Below, in pieces: positions 10,458-18,769 of a stretch of DNA of 64,000 bases (within the stretch, counting starts at the first letter, position 1; each line of letters begins with the position of its first letter). Source of the stretch: Pseudomonas asturiensis (lineage in GTDB: Bacteria > Pseudomonadota > Gammaproteobacteria > Pseudomonadales > Pseudomonadaceae); the NCBI RefSeq assembly GCF_900143095.1, contig NZ_FRDA01000021.1:25769-89768 (forward strand), given 5' to 3'. The translations under genes were made by a program, and so were the position numbers. Under the pieces are notes generated by a model. The model was not told where the DNA came from and did not search any database. It saw nothing but the letters and a program-made list of their open reading frames with translations.

Positions 10458-13448
10458 ATGTCCAGAGGTTTGAAAATCACACTCGGCTCCCTGCTGACCG
10501 TGGTCGTGCTCTACAGTTTGTTGGGGTTTTTCATCCTCCCGGGGATCGCCTTGCGGGTCGCGAACCAACAGTTGGCCGCTTATTCGACAGCGCCGGCGAA
10601 AATCGAGCGACTTGAGTTCAACCCCTACACGCTGGAGGTGACCCTCTGGGGCCTGAACATCGGCACGCCCGGCAAGGAGCAGATCGCCTTCGAGAAGCTT
10701 TACGCCAATCTCCAGCTCGACAGTCTCTGGACCCGTGCCTTGCATCTGCAGCGCATTGAGCTTCTTCAGCCCAAGACCGAGCTGCTGTTCGACAAGCAAG
10801 GCAAGCTGAACCTGACGCAGCTGTTCACGTTTCCGGCCAGCGAGCCTGTCAAGGACGAGCCGCCGAGCAAACCTTTTCCGCTGCGTATCGACGAAATCAA
10901 GCTGGCGGGCGGCTATCTGCATTTTCGCGACCTGCGCCCCAGCGAGCCCATTGAATTCCTCTACGACAAGCTGAATTTCGAGCTGAAAAACCTCAGCACC
11001 CTGCCTGAAGACAATGCCGACATGACGCTGGTGGCGGCAGGCCCCGATGGCGGGCAGATCGACTGGGTGGGACGTATCAGCCTGGTGCCGATCACCTCCG
11101 AAGGCACCCTGAAGATCACTGACGGCAAGATGAAGCTCTGGTGGCCTTACGTACGTGACGCACTGCCGCTCGCTCTGCAGGATGGCGTACTGAATTTCAG
11201 CACCGCCTACTCTCTCAATCTGGCCAAAGACACCGAGCTCAAGTTGACCCAGTTGTCGGCAAGCGTTGCACCTTTCGGCCTGAATGCGCCCGATGGCCGC
11301 CCGCTGGTGCGCCTCAAACGCCTGGATGTCAGCGAAACAACGGTTGATCTGGCCAGACAGCACGTCAACGTCGGCAAGATCCGCAGTCAAGGTCTGGAAA
11401 CCTGGGCCGCCCGTGAAGCGGACGGTCAACTGGACTGGCAGAAGCTGTTTGCCAGCAAGCCCGGCACGCCTGCGCCTGCGCAAAAACCGCCGGTGGATGA
11501 GAAAGCCGCCGAGCCCGCGCCGGTTACCGACACATCGGCCAAGGCGACGGCGACAGCCCGCTCCGAAAAACCCGGGAAGCCCTGGCAAGTCGTGCTGCGC
11601 GACGTGCAACTGCGCAACTATCAGGTCCATCTGGCCGACCGTGTGCCTACAGAGCCAGTGGCTCTGGACGTCGGCCCGCTAAATCTGGACGTGCAGAACT
11701 TCGACAGCCTGAACACATCGCCCTTTACCCTCAAACTTGATACTGGCCTGGGCAAGCAAGGCAATCTGGCGGCAGCTGGTGAGGTCAACCTCAACCCTGT
11801 CACTGCCCGCCTGAATGTCACCACGCGCGACATCGACCTGCGACTGGCTCAGGCTTACATCAGCCCATTCATAAAGCTGGAAATGCGCAGCGGCATGCTG
11901 GGCAGTGACCTTGCGGTCAACCTCAAAAGCACCGAGCCCCTGGCGTTCAGCGTGACCGGCAAGGCACAGGTCAATCAGCTTCATACGCTCGACACCCTGA
12001 AACAACGAGACTTCGTCAAGTGGGAGAAGCTTGAACTGGAAGGCCTGGACTATCAGCACGGCGCCATGCTGTCGATTGCCAAGGTCAACATGCAGCAGCC
12101 TTATGCCCGCTTCATGATCAACGACGACCGCACCACCAATGTCGACGACCTGCTGATCCCGCAGCCCGACGACGGGAAACCGGCTGCGAAGACGGCCGGT
12201 AAAACCACGGCCAAAAACACGTCCAAACCCGCCAACGAGAATCCGTTGGGCATTTATGTAGGTGAGGTGAACATCAAGGACGGTTCGGCCAATTTTGCCG
12301 ACCTGACCCTGACGCCGAACTTCTCTACGGCCGTGCAGCAACTCAACGGACGCATTGGCACCATCGACAATCGCCAGTCGAAACCGGCTCCGGTGAACAT
12401 CGAAGGCAAGGTCGATCGCTATGCGCCGGTCACGATCAAAGGCAGTCTCAACCCGTTTGATCCGATGGCCAGCCTGGACATCGCGACCAGCTTCAAACGG
12501 GTCGAGCTGACCACACTGACGCCTTACTCCGGCAAGTTCGCCGGCTTCAGGATTCGTAAAGGCCGACTGAACCTTGACCTGCACTACCTCATCACCAACG
12601 GCCAGTTGAAGGCACAGAACAAGGTGCTGGTGGAGCAGCTGCAACTGGGTGAGAAAGTCGACAGTCCGGATGCGGTCGATCTGCCGATTCGGCTGGCGGT
12701 CGCGCTGCTCAAGGATACCCAGGGGCGGATCTCCATCGAGCTACCCGTCGAGGGTGATCTGAACAACCCGCAGTTCAGCGTTATGCCGATTGTCTGGCAG
12801 ACCCTGCGCAACCTGGTCCTGCGTGCGGCACAGGCGCCGTTCAAGATGCTGGGCGGTCTGGTATCGGGTGGCAGCTCAGAGGACCTCGGCAATGTGAGCT
12901 TTGCGCCTGGCTCCAGTGAGCTGAGCGCCGACACGCAAAAGGCGTTGGACAAGCTCTCGGCGGCCCTCAAGGAGCGCCCTGCCCTCAAGCTTGAGATCGA
13001 AGGCACCAGCGCGGCCAGCAGCGACGGTCCGCTGATCGCCCAGCAACGACTCGAGCGGGAATACCAGGCCACGTACTACAAGATTCTTCAGCGTCGTGGC
13101 GACAAGGTGCCTGCCCGTGCAGCGCTGCTGCAAGTACCGGATGGCGAGAAGCCACCGATGCTGGAAGGCATCTACAGAGCGCGTCTGAAGCAGCAGCCGC
13201 CGGCTGAGTGGGCAAATCTGGGCAAGGAAGAACGTAGTAATCAGATGCGCGCCGCGATACTGAAATTCTGGAGCGGCAATGAAGTGTTACTGCGTGAACT
13301 GGGCCAGGACCGGGCGAGCAGCATCAAGGACTATCTGGTCGATAAAGGCAAGCTGGAGGACGAGCGCGTCTACTTTGTCGATGCCCGATTGGGTCAGGCT
13401 CAGCCGGATGGTAAAGTCGTCAGCCCATTGCACCTGGATAGCGAATAA
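10458..13448 (+). CDS. DUF748 / AsmA-like envelope protein with C-terminal OmpA-like segment
   Basis: A 996-residue protein with an N-terminal transmembrane anchor (about residues 6-30) and a long periplasmic body. The body reads as AsmA-like/DUF748 beta-rich repeats (for example FEKLYANLQLDSLW, RIELLQPKTELL, INDDRTTNVDDLLIP). Two low-complexity linkers rich in Ala, Lys and Pro lie near 345-375 and 570-592. Near 808-880 a segment VSFAPGSSELS...LKLEIEGTS...D...R resembles the OmpA peptidoglycan-binding fold. AsmA-like proteins act in phospholipid transport or outer-membrane homeostasis; a role here is inference. The next gene starts five bases after the stop. Confidence 0.75.
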   Translation: MSRGLKITLGSLLTVVVLYSLLGFFILPGIALRVANQQLAAYSTAPAKIERLEFNPYTLEVTLWGLNIGTPGKEQIAFEKLYANLQLDSLWTRALHLQRIELLQPKTELLFDKQGKLNLTQLFTFPASEPVKDEPPSKPFPLRIDEIKLAGGYLHFRDLRPSEPIEFLYDKLNFELKNLSTLPEDNADMTLVAAGPDGGQIDWVGRISLVPITSEGTLKITDGKMKLWWPYVRDALPLALQDGVLNFSTAYSLNLAKDTELKLTQLSASVAPFGLNAPDGRPLVRLKRLDVSETTVDLARQHVNVGKIRSQGLETWAAREADGQLDWQKLFASKPGTPAPAQKPPVDEKAAEPAPVTDTSAKATATARSEKPGKPWQVVLRDVQLRNYQVHLADRVPTEPVALDVGPLNLDVQNFDSLNTSPFTLKLDTGLGKQGNLAAAGEVNLNPVTARLNVTTRDIDLRLAQAYISPFIKLEMRSGMLGSDLAVNLKSTEPLAFSVTGKAQVNQLHTLDTLKQRDFVKWEKLELEGLDYQHGAMLSIAKVNMQQPYARFMINDDRTTNVDDLLIPQPDDGKPAAKTAGKTTAKNTSKPANENPLGIYVGEVNIKDGSANFADLTLTPNFSTAVQQLNGRIGTIDNRQSKPAPVNIEGKVDRYAPVTIKGSLNPFDPMASLDIATSFKRVELTTLTPYSGKFAGFRIRKGRLNLDLHYLITNGQLKAQNKVLVEQLQLGEKVDSPDAVDLPIRLAVALLKDTQGRISIELPVEGDLNNPQFSVMPIVWQTLRNLVLRAAQAPFKMLGGLVSGGSSEDLGNVSFAPGSSELSADTQKALDKLSAALKERPALKLEIEGTSAASSDGPLIAQQRLEREYQATYYKILQRRGDKVPARAALLQVPDGEKPPMLEGIYRARLKQQPPAEWANLGKEERSNQMRAAILKFWSGNEVLLRELGQDRASSIKDYLVDKGKLEDERVYFVDARLGQAQPDGKVVSPLHLDSE

Positions 13449-13452
13449 CTCA

Positions 13453-13782
13453 TTGGCCTTTTTCCGAAGCAAAGCGCTTGTCAGCCTGACCCTCGCCGTC
13501 GTTGCCGGGTCAGCGGTCCTCAACGTACAGGCGGCCTCCACATTGCGCTGTGGTAGCCAACTGGTCAGTGCAGGCGACAGGGCATTCGAGGTTCAGCAGA
13601 AGTGTGGTGAGCCTGTCAGCCAGGAGATAGTGGGCTCCAAGGAGACATTCAACAACACTTACCGGCGCTCGGAATCGGTCAACATCGAAGAGTGGATCTA
13701 CGGCCCGAATAACGGCATGTATCAATATCTGCGTTTTGAAGGCGGCCGCCTCACGAGCATCGAGAGCAAACGCGGCAACTAA
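13453..13782 (+). CDS. Small exported DUF2845 protein
   Basis: I take the TTG at 13453 as the start (109 residues), because it opens directly into a good signal peptide (AFFRSKALVSLTLAVVAGSA, cleavage after about VQA). Upstream codons in frame lie within the preceding gene. The mature part has TLRCGSQLVSAGD and QQKCGEP, which match the DUF2845 family of small periplasmic proteins of unknown function, with two conserved cysteines that may pair. It is probably co-transcribed with the DUF748 gene and ends 36 bases before a strong terminator. Confidence 0.7.
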   Translation: MAFFRSKALVSLTLAVVAGSAVLNVQAASTLRCGSQLVSAGDRAFEVQQKCGEPVSQEIVGSKETFNNTYRRSESVNIEEWIYGPNNGMYQYLRFEGGRLTSIESKRGN

Positions 13783-13817
13783 GCCTCCTCATATATTTTC
13801 CTTCCCCACAATAGAAC

Positions 13818-13845
13818 AGGCCCCGACTCTAGAGTCGGGGCCTGT
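13818..13845. terminator. Bidirectional rho-independent terminator
   Basis: CAGGCCCCGACTC pairs with GAGTCGGGGCCTG around a tiny loop, giving a 13-bp GC-rich stem between the convergent DUF2845 and BON genes. It can serve both strands, though the T-runs are weak. Confidence 0.75.
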
Positions 13846-13920
13846 AATGGCTACATCCTTGTAGCCTCGCATGAACTTTCCATCGGTCAGATGACTGGGA
13901 TGCTCATGGGCGAAATCCTG

Positions 13921-14274
13921 TTACTCGGCTTTCAGGCCAGCGGCCGAAACGTCACGAACGCCTTTGATTTTCTTGGTGATATCAACAGCCATTTTCTTTT
14001 GGCTCTCGGTCACAGCAACTGTCGAGGACAGGGAAACCACACCTTTGTTGGTCTCAACCTTGATGTCCGAACCCGGGATGCCTTTCTCGGTCAGCAGATC
14101 TGCTTTGACCTTGGTGGTGATCCAGGTATCAGAAGTGTCTTCTTTCACTTCTTGAGTGGTGGTGTTAGCTGCCAGAACCATTGGGGCTTGAACAGCGGTC
14201 TGGGCGAATGCAGCGCCAGCCATGGTCAGAGTCAGGGTAGTAGCGGTAGCAGCAGCGATAACGAACTTCTTCAT
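13921..14274 (-). CDS. BON-domain periplasmic protein (OsmY-like)
   Basis: The 117-residue product has a Sec signal peptide (MKKFVIAAATATTLTLTMAG, cleavage after AFA at about residue 24) and a single BON domain (WITTKVKADLLTEKG...IKVETNKGVVSLSSTV...VRDVSAAGLK, about 50-115). BON proteins such as OsmY are periplasmic, stress-linked and may bind phospholipid. It lies downstream of pnp but after a terminator. About 240 bases of AT-rich DNA upstream (14275-14515) probably hold its own promoter, though I cannot name one. Confidence 0.85.
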   Translation of the reverse strand: MKKFVIAAATATTLTLTMAGAAFAQTAVQAPMVLAANTTTQEVKEDTSDTWITTKVKADLLTEKGIPGSDIKVETNKGVVSLSSTVAVTESQKKMAVDITKKIKGVRDVSAAGLKAE

Positions 14275-14515
14275 ACGATAACTCCTGTTTTTCTCGAAAT
14301 CTGCGCCAGCATCGTGGCTGCAGGGTTATCAGGTATATCGCAAGCGCTGTGCCAATCTCTACTCAAACAAAAAAACCAATAAAATCAAAAGGTTATAAAT
14401 ATTCTATTTTCTCGGAATCGTGCAGATTGCCCGCTTGAGCGTGATAACACATGCAAGATGCATGTTTATGCCGTGCACTCTGCAGGGCCTCGCCTAACCC
14501 ATTAATTGCGCTCAT

Positions 14516-14543
14516 AAAAAAAGGACCCCGAAGGGTCCTTTTT
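14516..14543 (-). terminator. pnp rho-independent terminator
   Basis: AAAAGGACCC (14519-14528) pairs with GGGTCCTTTT (14533-14542), with A-runs on the plus strand that read as a T-tail on the minus strand, 20 bases after the pnp stop. It ends the long rimP-to-pnp minus-strand block. Confidence 0.88.
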
Positions 14544-14562
14544 CATGCAGCTAGCGGATCAA

Positions 14563-16668
14563 TCAGACACCGGATGCTTTCGCAGCGGCTACGTCCTTGA
14601 TCGACAGCTTGATACGGCCACGGTTGTCGACGTCCAGTACCAGCACTTCAACTTCCTGACCTTCTTTCAGAATGTCAGTCACTTTCTCGACACGAGCGTC
14701 GCTCAGCATGGAGATGTGAACCAGACCGTCCTTGCCAGGCAGAATGTTGACGAATGCGCCGAAATCGACGATGCGCTCAACCTTGCCGACATAGATCTTG
14801 CCGATTTCCGCTTCTGCAGTGATGCCCAGAACGCGCTGGCGAGCTGCCTCTGCCGCTTCCTTGGTTTCGCCGAAGATCTTGATCGAGCCGTCGTCTTCGA
14901 TGTCGATCGAAGCCTTGGTCTCTTCACAGATGGCACGGATGGTCGCGCCGCCTTTACCGATAACGTCACGGATCTTGTCGGTGTCGATCTTCATCGCGAT
15001 CATGGTCGGAGCGTTGGCCGACAGCTCGTTACGCGACTGACCGATGATCTGGTTCATCTGACCGAGGATGTTCAGGCGAGCTTCCAGGGCCTGCCCAAGA
15101 GCGATCTCCATGATTTCTTCGGTGATGCCCTTGATCTTGATGTCCATCTGCAGCGCGGTCACACCTTTCGAGGTACCGGCTACCTTGAAGTCCATGTCGC
15201 CCAGGTGGTCTTCATCACCCAGGATGTCGGTCAGAATGGCAAACTTCTCGCCTTCCTTGACCAGACCCATGGCGATACCGGCAACCGGCGCCTTCATCGG
15301 CACACCTGCGTCCATCAGTGCCAAGGATGCACCGCAGACCGAAGCCATGGAGCTGGAACCGTTGGACTCGGTGATTTCCGATACAACGCGGATGGTGTAC
15401 GGGAAAACGTCAGCGCCCGGCAGCATGGCCTGTACGCTGCGACGCGCCAGACGACCGTGACCGATTTCACGACGACCCGCGCCGCCCATGCGACCACACT
15501 CGCCCACCGAGAACGGAGGGAAGTTGTAGTGCAGCATGAAGGGGTCTTTCTTCTCGCCTTCAAGGGTGTCGAGCAGCTGTGCATCACGTGCAGTACCCAG
15601 TGTGGCAACGACCAGCGCCTGGGTTTCGCCACGGGTGAACAGAGCCGAACCGTGAGTTTTCGGCAGAACACCGACTTCGATGTTCAGAGGACGAACGGTA
15701 CGGGTGTCACGACCATCGATACGCGGCTTGCCGTTGACGATGTTTTCGCGAACGGTGCGGTATTCGATTTCACCGAAAGCGGCTTTGACTTCGCTGGCAG
15801 ACGGGCTGCCTTCTTCGACGGCCAGCTTGGCAACGATCTGCTCACGCAGCTCGCCCAGACGCGCGTAACGGTCGGCCTTGATGGTAATGGTGTAAGCCTG
15901 GGAGATCGCTTCGCCGAACTCGGCACGGATCGCGCCCAGTAGCTCAGTGGCTTCAGGCTTTGGCTGCCAGGTCCAGGTTGGCTTGGCGGCTTCGGCAGCC
16001 AGCTCCTTGACGGCGTTGATCACGACCTGGAACTCGTCGTGGGCGAACAGCACAGCGCCCAGCATCTGGTCTTCGGTCAGTTCCTTGGCTTCCGATTCAA
16101 CCATCAGAACGGCTTCGGAAGTACCGGCTACAACCATGTCCAGGCTCGACGCCTGAAGCTGCTCGTAAGTCGGGTTCAGCAGGTAGCCGGTGCTTTCATG
16201 GAAAGCAACGCGCGCAGCACCGACCGGACCGTCGAACGGAATACCGGAGATGGCCAGGGCAGCCGACGTACCGATCATCGCAGCGATGTCCGGATCGGTT
16301 TTCTTGCTGGTGGAAACGACGGTGCAGACAACCTGCACTTCGTTCATGAAGCCTTCAGGGAACAGTGGGCGGATCGGGCGATCGATCAGACGCGAGGTGA
16401 GGGTTTCTTTCTCGGAAGGACGGCCTTCACGCTTGAAGAAACCACCAGGAATTTTGCCGGCAGCGTAGGTCTTTTCCTGATAGTGCACAGACAGGGGGAA
16501 GAAGCCTTTGCTGGCGTCGGCTTGCTTGGCGCCGACGACAGTCACCAACACGCTGACGTCATCGTCAACGGTGACCAATACTGCGCCGGAGGCCTGACGG
16601 GCGATACGGCCTGTCTCGAGGGTTACGGTCGATTGACCGAACTGAAACTTCTTGATTACCGGGTTCAC
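14563..16668 (-). CDS. pnp: Polyribonucleotide nucleotidyltransferase (PNPase)
   Basis: PNPase degrades RNA 3' to 5' with phosphate and is part of the RNA degradosome. The 701-residue sequence has two RNase PH-like cores (N-terminal GKIPGGFFKREGRP, central GEKKDPFMLHYNFPPFSVGE and SSMASVCGASLALMDAGVP), a KH domain with IGKGGATIRAI at about 565, and a C-terminal S1 domain (IGKIYVGKVERIVDFGAFV). Full length and intact. It follows rpsO by 175 bases, the classic rpsO-pnp pair. In enterics the leader is cut by RNase III for autoregulation; I did not verify such a site here. Confidence 0.98.
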   Translation of the reverse strand: MNPVIKKFQFGQSTVTLETGRIARQASGAVLVTVDDDVSVLVTVVGAKQADASKGFFPLSVHYQEKTYAAGKIPGGFFKREGRPSEKETLTSRLIDRPIRPLFPEGFMNEVQVVCTVVSTSKKTDPDIAAMIGTSAALAISGIPFDGPVGAARVAFHESTGYLLNPTYEQLQASSLDMVVAGTSEAVLMVESEAKELTEDQMLGAVLFAHDEFQVVINAVKELAAEAAKPTWTWQPKPEATELLGAIRAEFGEAISQAYTITIKADRYARLGELREQIVAKLAVEEGSPSASEVKAAFGEIEYRTVRENIVNGKPRIDGRDTRTVRPLNIEVGVLPKTHGSALFTRGETQALVVATLGTARDAQLLDTLEGEKKDPFMLHYNFPPFSVGECGRMGGAGRREIGHGRLARRSVQAMLPGADVFPYTIRVVSEITESNGSSSMASVCGASLALMDAGVPMKAPVAGIAMGLVKEGEKFAILTDILGDEDHLGDMDFKVAGTSKGVTALQMDIKIKGITEEIMEIALGQALEARLNILGQMNQIIGQSRNELSANAPTMIAMKIDTDKIRDVIGKGGATIRAICEETKASIDIEDDGSIKIFGETKEAAEAARQRVLGITAEAEIGKIYVGKVERIVDFGAFVNILPGKDGLVHISMLSDARVEKVTDILKEGQEVEVLVLDVDNRGRIKLSIKDVAAAKASGV

Positions 16669-16843
16669 GGTTTCCTACCTTTCTTTGTGGCTCTTGGGGA
16701 ACTGGTTTCTTGCGAATTCTTGGGCAGCGTGGGGAATCGGCCCCTTCCACAGCCCAGATAAAACTTGAGGCTGGGAGCCTGCCCGAACCGCCGGGTAAAC
16801 CCGACGATTCGCGACAGACAACCAACCTCTAGCAACGTCGTTA

Positions 16844-17113
16844 TTAGCGACGCAGACCCAGACGACCGATCAGGGTGCTGTAACGGCTAACGTCCTTACC
16901 TTTCAGGTAATCCAGCAGCTTGCGACGCTGGTTTACCATACGGATCAGACCACGACGCGAGTGGTGGTCCTTACCGTTGGCCTTGAAGTGGCCTTGCAGT
17001 TTGTTGATGTTGGCGGTCAGCAGTGCAACTTGCACTTCTGGCGAACCAGTGTCACCAACAGCTTGCTGGTAGTCGGTTACGATCTGAGCTTTTTCTTCAA
17101 CGCTGAGTGCCAT
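16844..17113 (-). CDS. rpsO: 30S ribosomal protein S15
   Basis: The 89-residue protein starts at MALSVEEK; an upstream in-frame ATG would add seven residues not found in the family. S15 binds the central domain of 16S rRNA early in 30S assembly. Family blocks GDTGSPEVQVALLT, HFKANGKDHHSRRGL and LLDYLKGKD are all there. It lies between truB and pnp, the standard order. Confidence 0.98.
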   Translation of the reverse strand: MALSVEEKAQIVTDYQQAVGDTGSPEVQVALLTANINKLQGHFKANGKDHHSRRGLIRMVNQRRKLLDYLKGKDVSRYSTLIGRLGLRR

Positions 17114-17272
17114 GTGGGCAATCCTTATCTTCAAGGGAACGCTTCAAAAGAAACGTTTCCAACAGGCCGAGGACAAATCCTCGTATTAAAAAATGAGGCA
17201 TGACCGTGCCTGTTGACAGCCATCCTCGTTCCACCTCACCTGCAGGCTGGCCTGCGGATGAACTGGTTCCGG

Positions 17273-18190
17273 TCACTCTGACCGAATCAAGCGACGCGGC
17301 GCAATACGCCCGTCCTCACTGACTTCACCGATACCGATGAAGCGACCTTCATGATCCTGCACCCGCACCATGCCGAACTTCGGCGCGTCCGGTGCTCTGA
17401 CTGGCTGACCATGCAACCAGTAGAACGAACTGTGCTCCGAAAACTTCAGGAGCGGCCAGTCCAGCAACCCGCTGTCCGATGGCATGAGGAAACGGTCAAC
17501 TGCCTCATTGCCGCCGTCGGCGTGTACTTGCTCCAGCTCTTCCAGCGTGACTGTCTGGGCCAGGCTGAACGGTCCGGCCTGTGTACGGCGCAGTTCTGCG
17601 ACGTAAGCACCACAACCGAGCTGCTCACCGATATCCTCGACCAGGGTCCGGATATAGGTGCCTTTGCTGCAATCGACCGACAAACGTGCCGTCTCGCCCT
17701 CGCAGGCAAGCAATTCCAAGCGCGCAATAGTAACAGAACGAGGCTCGCGCTCCACTACTTCCCCTGCACGTGCCAGCTTGTAAAGAGGCTGCCCGTCACG
17801 CTTGAGGGCCGAGTACATCGGCGGTATCTGGCTGATTTGTCCACGAAAAGCGGGCAATGCGGCTTCGATATCGTCACGACCAACGGTCACCGGGCGCGTC
17901 AGCAAAACCTCGCCTTCGGAGTCCGCCGTGGTGGTGGTCTTGCCGAGTTGCATCAGGGTTTCGTAGGACTTGTCCGAATCGAGCAGGTACTGCGAGAACT
18001 TGGTGGCCTCACCAAAGCACAACGGCAATACGCCGGTTGCCAGAGGATCAAGGCTGCCCGTGTGACCTGCCTTCTCTGCGTTGAGCAGCCAGCGGACCTT
18101 TTGCAAGGCCGCGTTGGAGGTGAAACCCAGCGGCTTGTCGAGCAGGATGATACCGCTGACGTTGCGCCGTATACGCTTGACCTGAGCCAC
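17273..18190 (-). CDS. truB: tRNA pseudouridine(55) synthase
   Basis: TruB makes pseudouridine 55 in the T-loop of nearly all elongator tRNAs. The catalytic aspartate is Asp48 in GHTGSLDPLATG; LLDKPLG (16-22) and the KGTYIRTLVEDIG block near 180-192 are also typical. Length 305 residues is normal, with a C-terminal PUA-like domain (APKFGMVRVQDHEGRFIGIG). It starts three bases after rbfA. Confidence 0.97.
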   Translation of the reverse strand: MAQVKRIRRNVSGIILLDKPLGFTSNAALQKVRWLLNAEKAGHTGSLDPLATGVLPLCFGEATKFSQYLLDSDKSYETLMQLGKTTTTADSEGEVLLTRPVTVGRDDIEAALPAFRGQISQIPPMYSALKRDGQPLYKLARAGEVVEREPRSVTIARLELLACEGETARLSVDCSKGTYIRTLVEDIGEQLGCGAYVAELRRTQAGPFSLAQTVTLEELEQVHADGGNEAVDRFLMPSDSGLLDWPLLKFSEHSSFYWLHGQPVRAPDAPKFGMVRVQDHEGRFIGIGEVSEDGRIAPRRLIRSE

Positions 18191-18193
18191 CCT

Positions 18194-18610
18194 TTACTCC
18201 TCGGTACTTTCAGGCTTGACGCCTTGTGGCGCAGAACCTTCCTTGTGCTGCCCGTCTTCGGCGACTGCCCGCTCGATCAATGCCGAGAGATGAGCACCAC
18301 GCACGACGCTTTCGTCGTAGTGGAAGTGCAACTGCGGCACGCTGCGCAGCTTCATCTCGCGCGCCAGCTGCATGCGCAGGAAACCTGCGGCCGCGTTGAG
18401 CACCTTGATGCTCTGCGCGATGTCTTCAGCGCTGTCCTGACCCATGACGGTCATGAAAATCTTGGCATGACCGACATCGCGGCTGACGTCGACTGCAGTG
18501 ATGGTGACCAGACCCACGCGAGGGTCCTTGATTTCACGTCGGATCAGCTGCGCCAGCTCACGCTGCATCTGATCGCCAATACGTTGGGTGCGGCTATATT
18601 CTTTTGCCAT
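18194..18610 (-). CDS. rbfA: 30S ribosome-binding factor A
   Basis: RbfA is a KH-fold factor for late 30S maturation, binding near 16S helix 1. The sequence has RTQRIGDQMQRELAQLIRREIKDPRVG at the start and LRSVPQLHFHYDES near 90, both diagnostic. The 138 residues include an acidic tail. It follows infB after a gap with a hairpin and is tightly linked to truB. Confidence 0.96.
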   Translation of the reverse strand: MAKEYSRTQRIGDQMQRELAQLIRREIKDPRVGLVTITAVDVSRDVGHAKIFMTVMGQDSAEDIAQSIKVLNAAAGFLRMQLAREMKLRSVPQLHFHYDESVVRGAHLSALIERAVAEDGQHKEGSAPQGVKPESTEE

Positions 18611-18663
18611 GCTTGTTACCTGTTACTGATCAGGGACCAAACCCTGACAGTCTGAAAGCGGCA

Positions 18664-18697
18664 AACGCCCGGCCTGACAAAAGCCAGACCGGGCGTT
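18664..18697 (-). terminator. Hairpin between infB and rbfA
   Basis: AACGCCCGG (18664-18672) pairs perfectly with CCGGGCGTT (18689-18697). On the minus strand it sits about 75 bases after the infB stop and before rbfA. No T-tail of note follows, so partial termination or an RNA processing or protection site are all possible. Confidence 0.45.
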
Positions 18698-18769
18698 GCG
18701 TTGAGAGCCCATGATGAAGACCGCGGCATTTGCATGCGATGTTTCACCATGGCTCCTGAAGCTCGCGAT

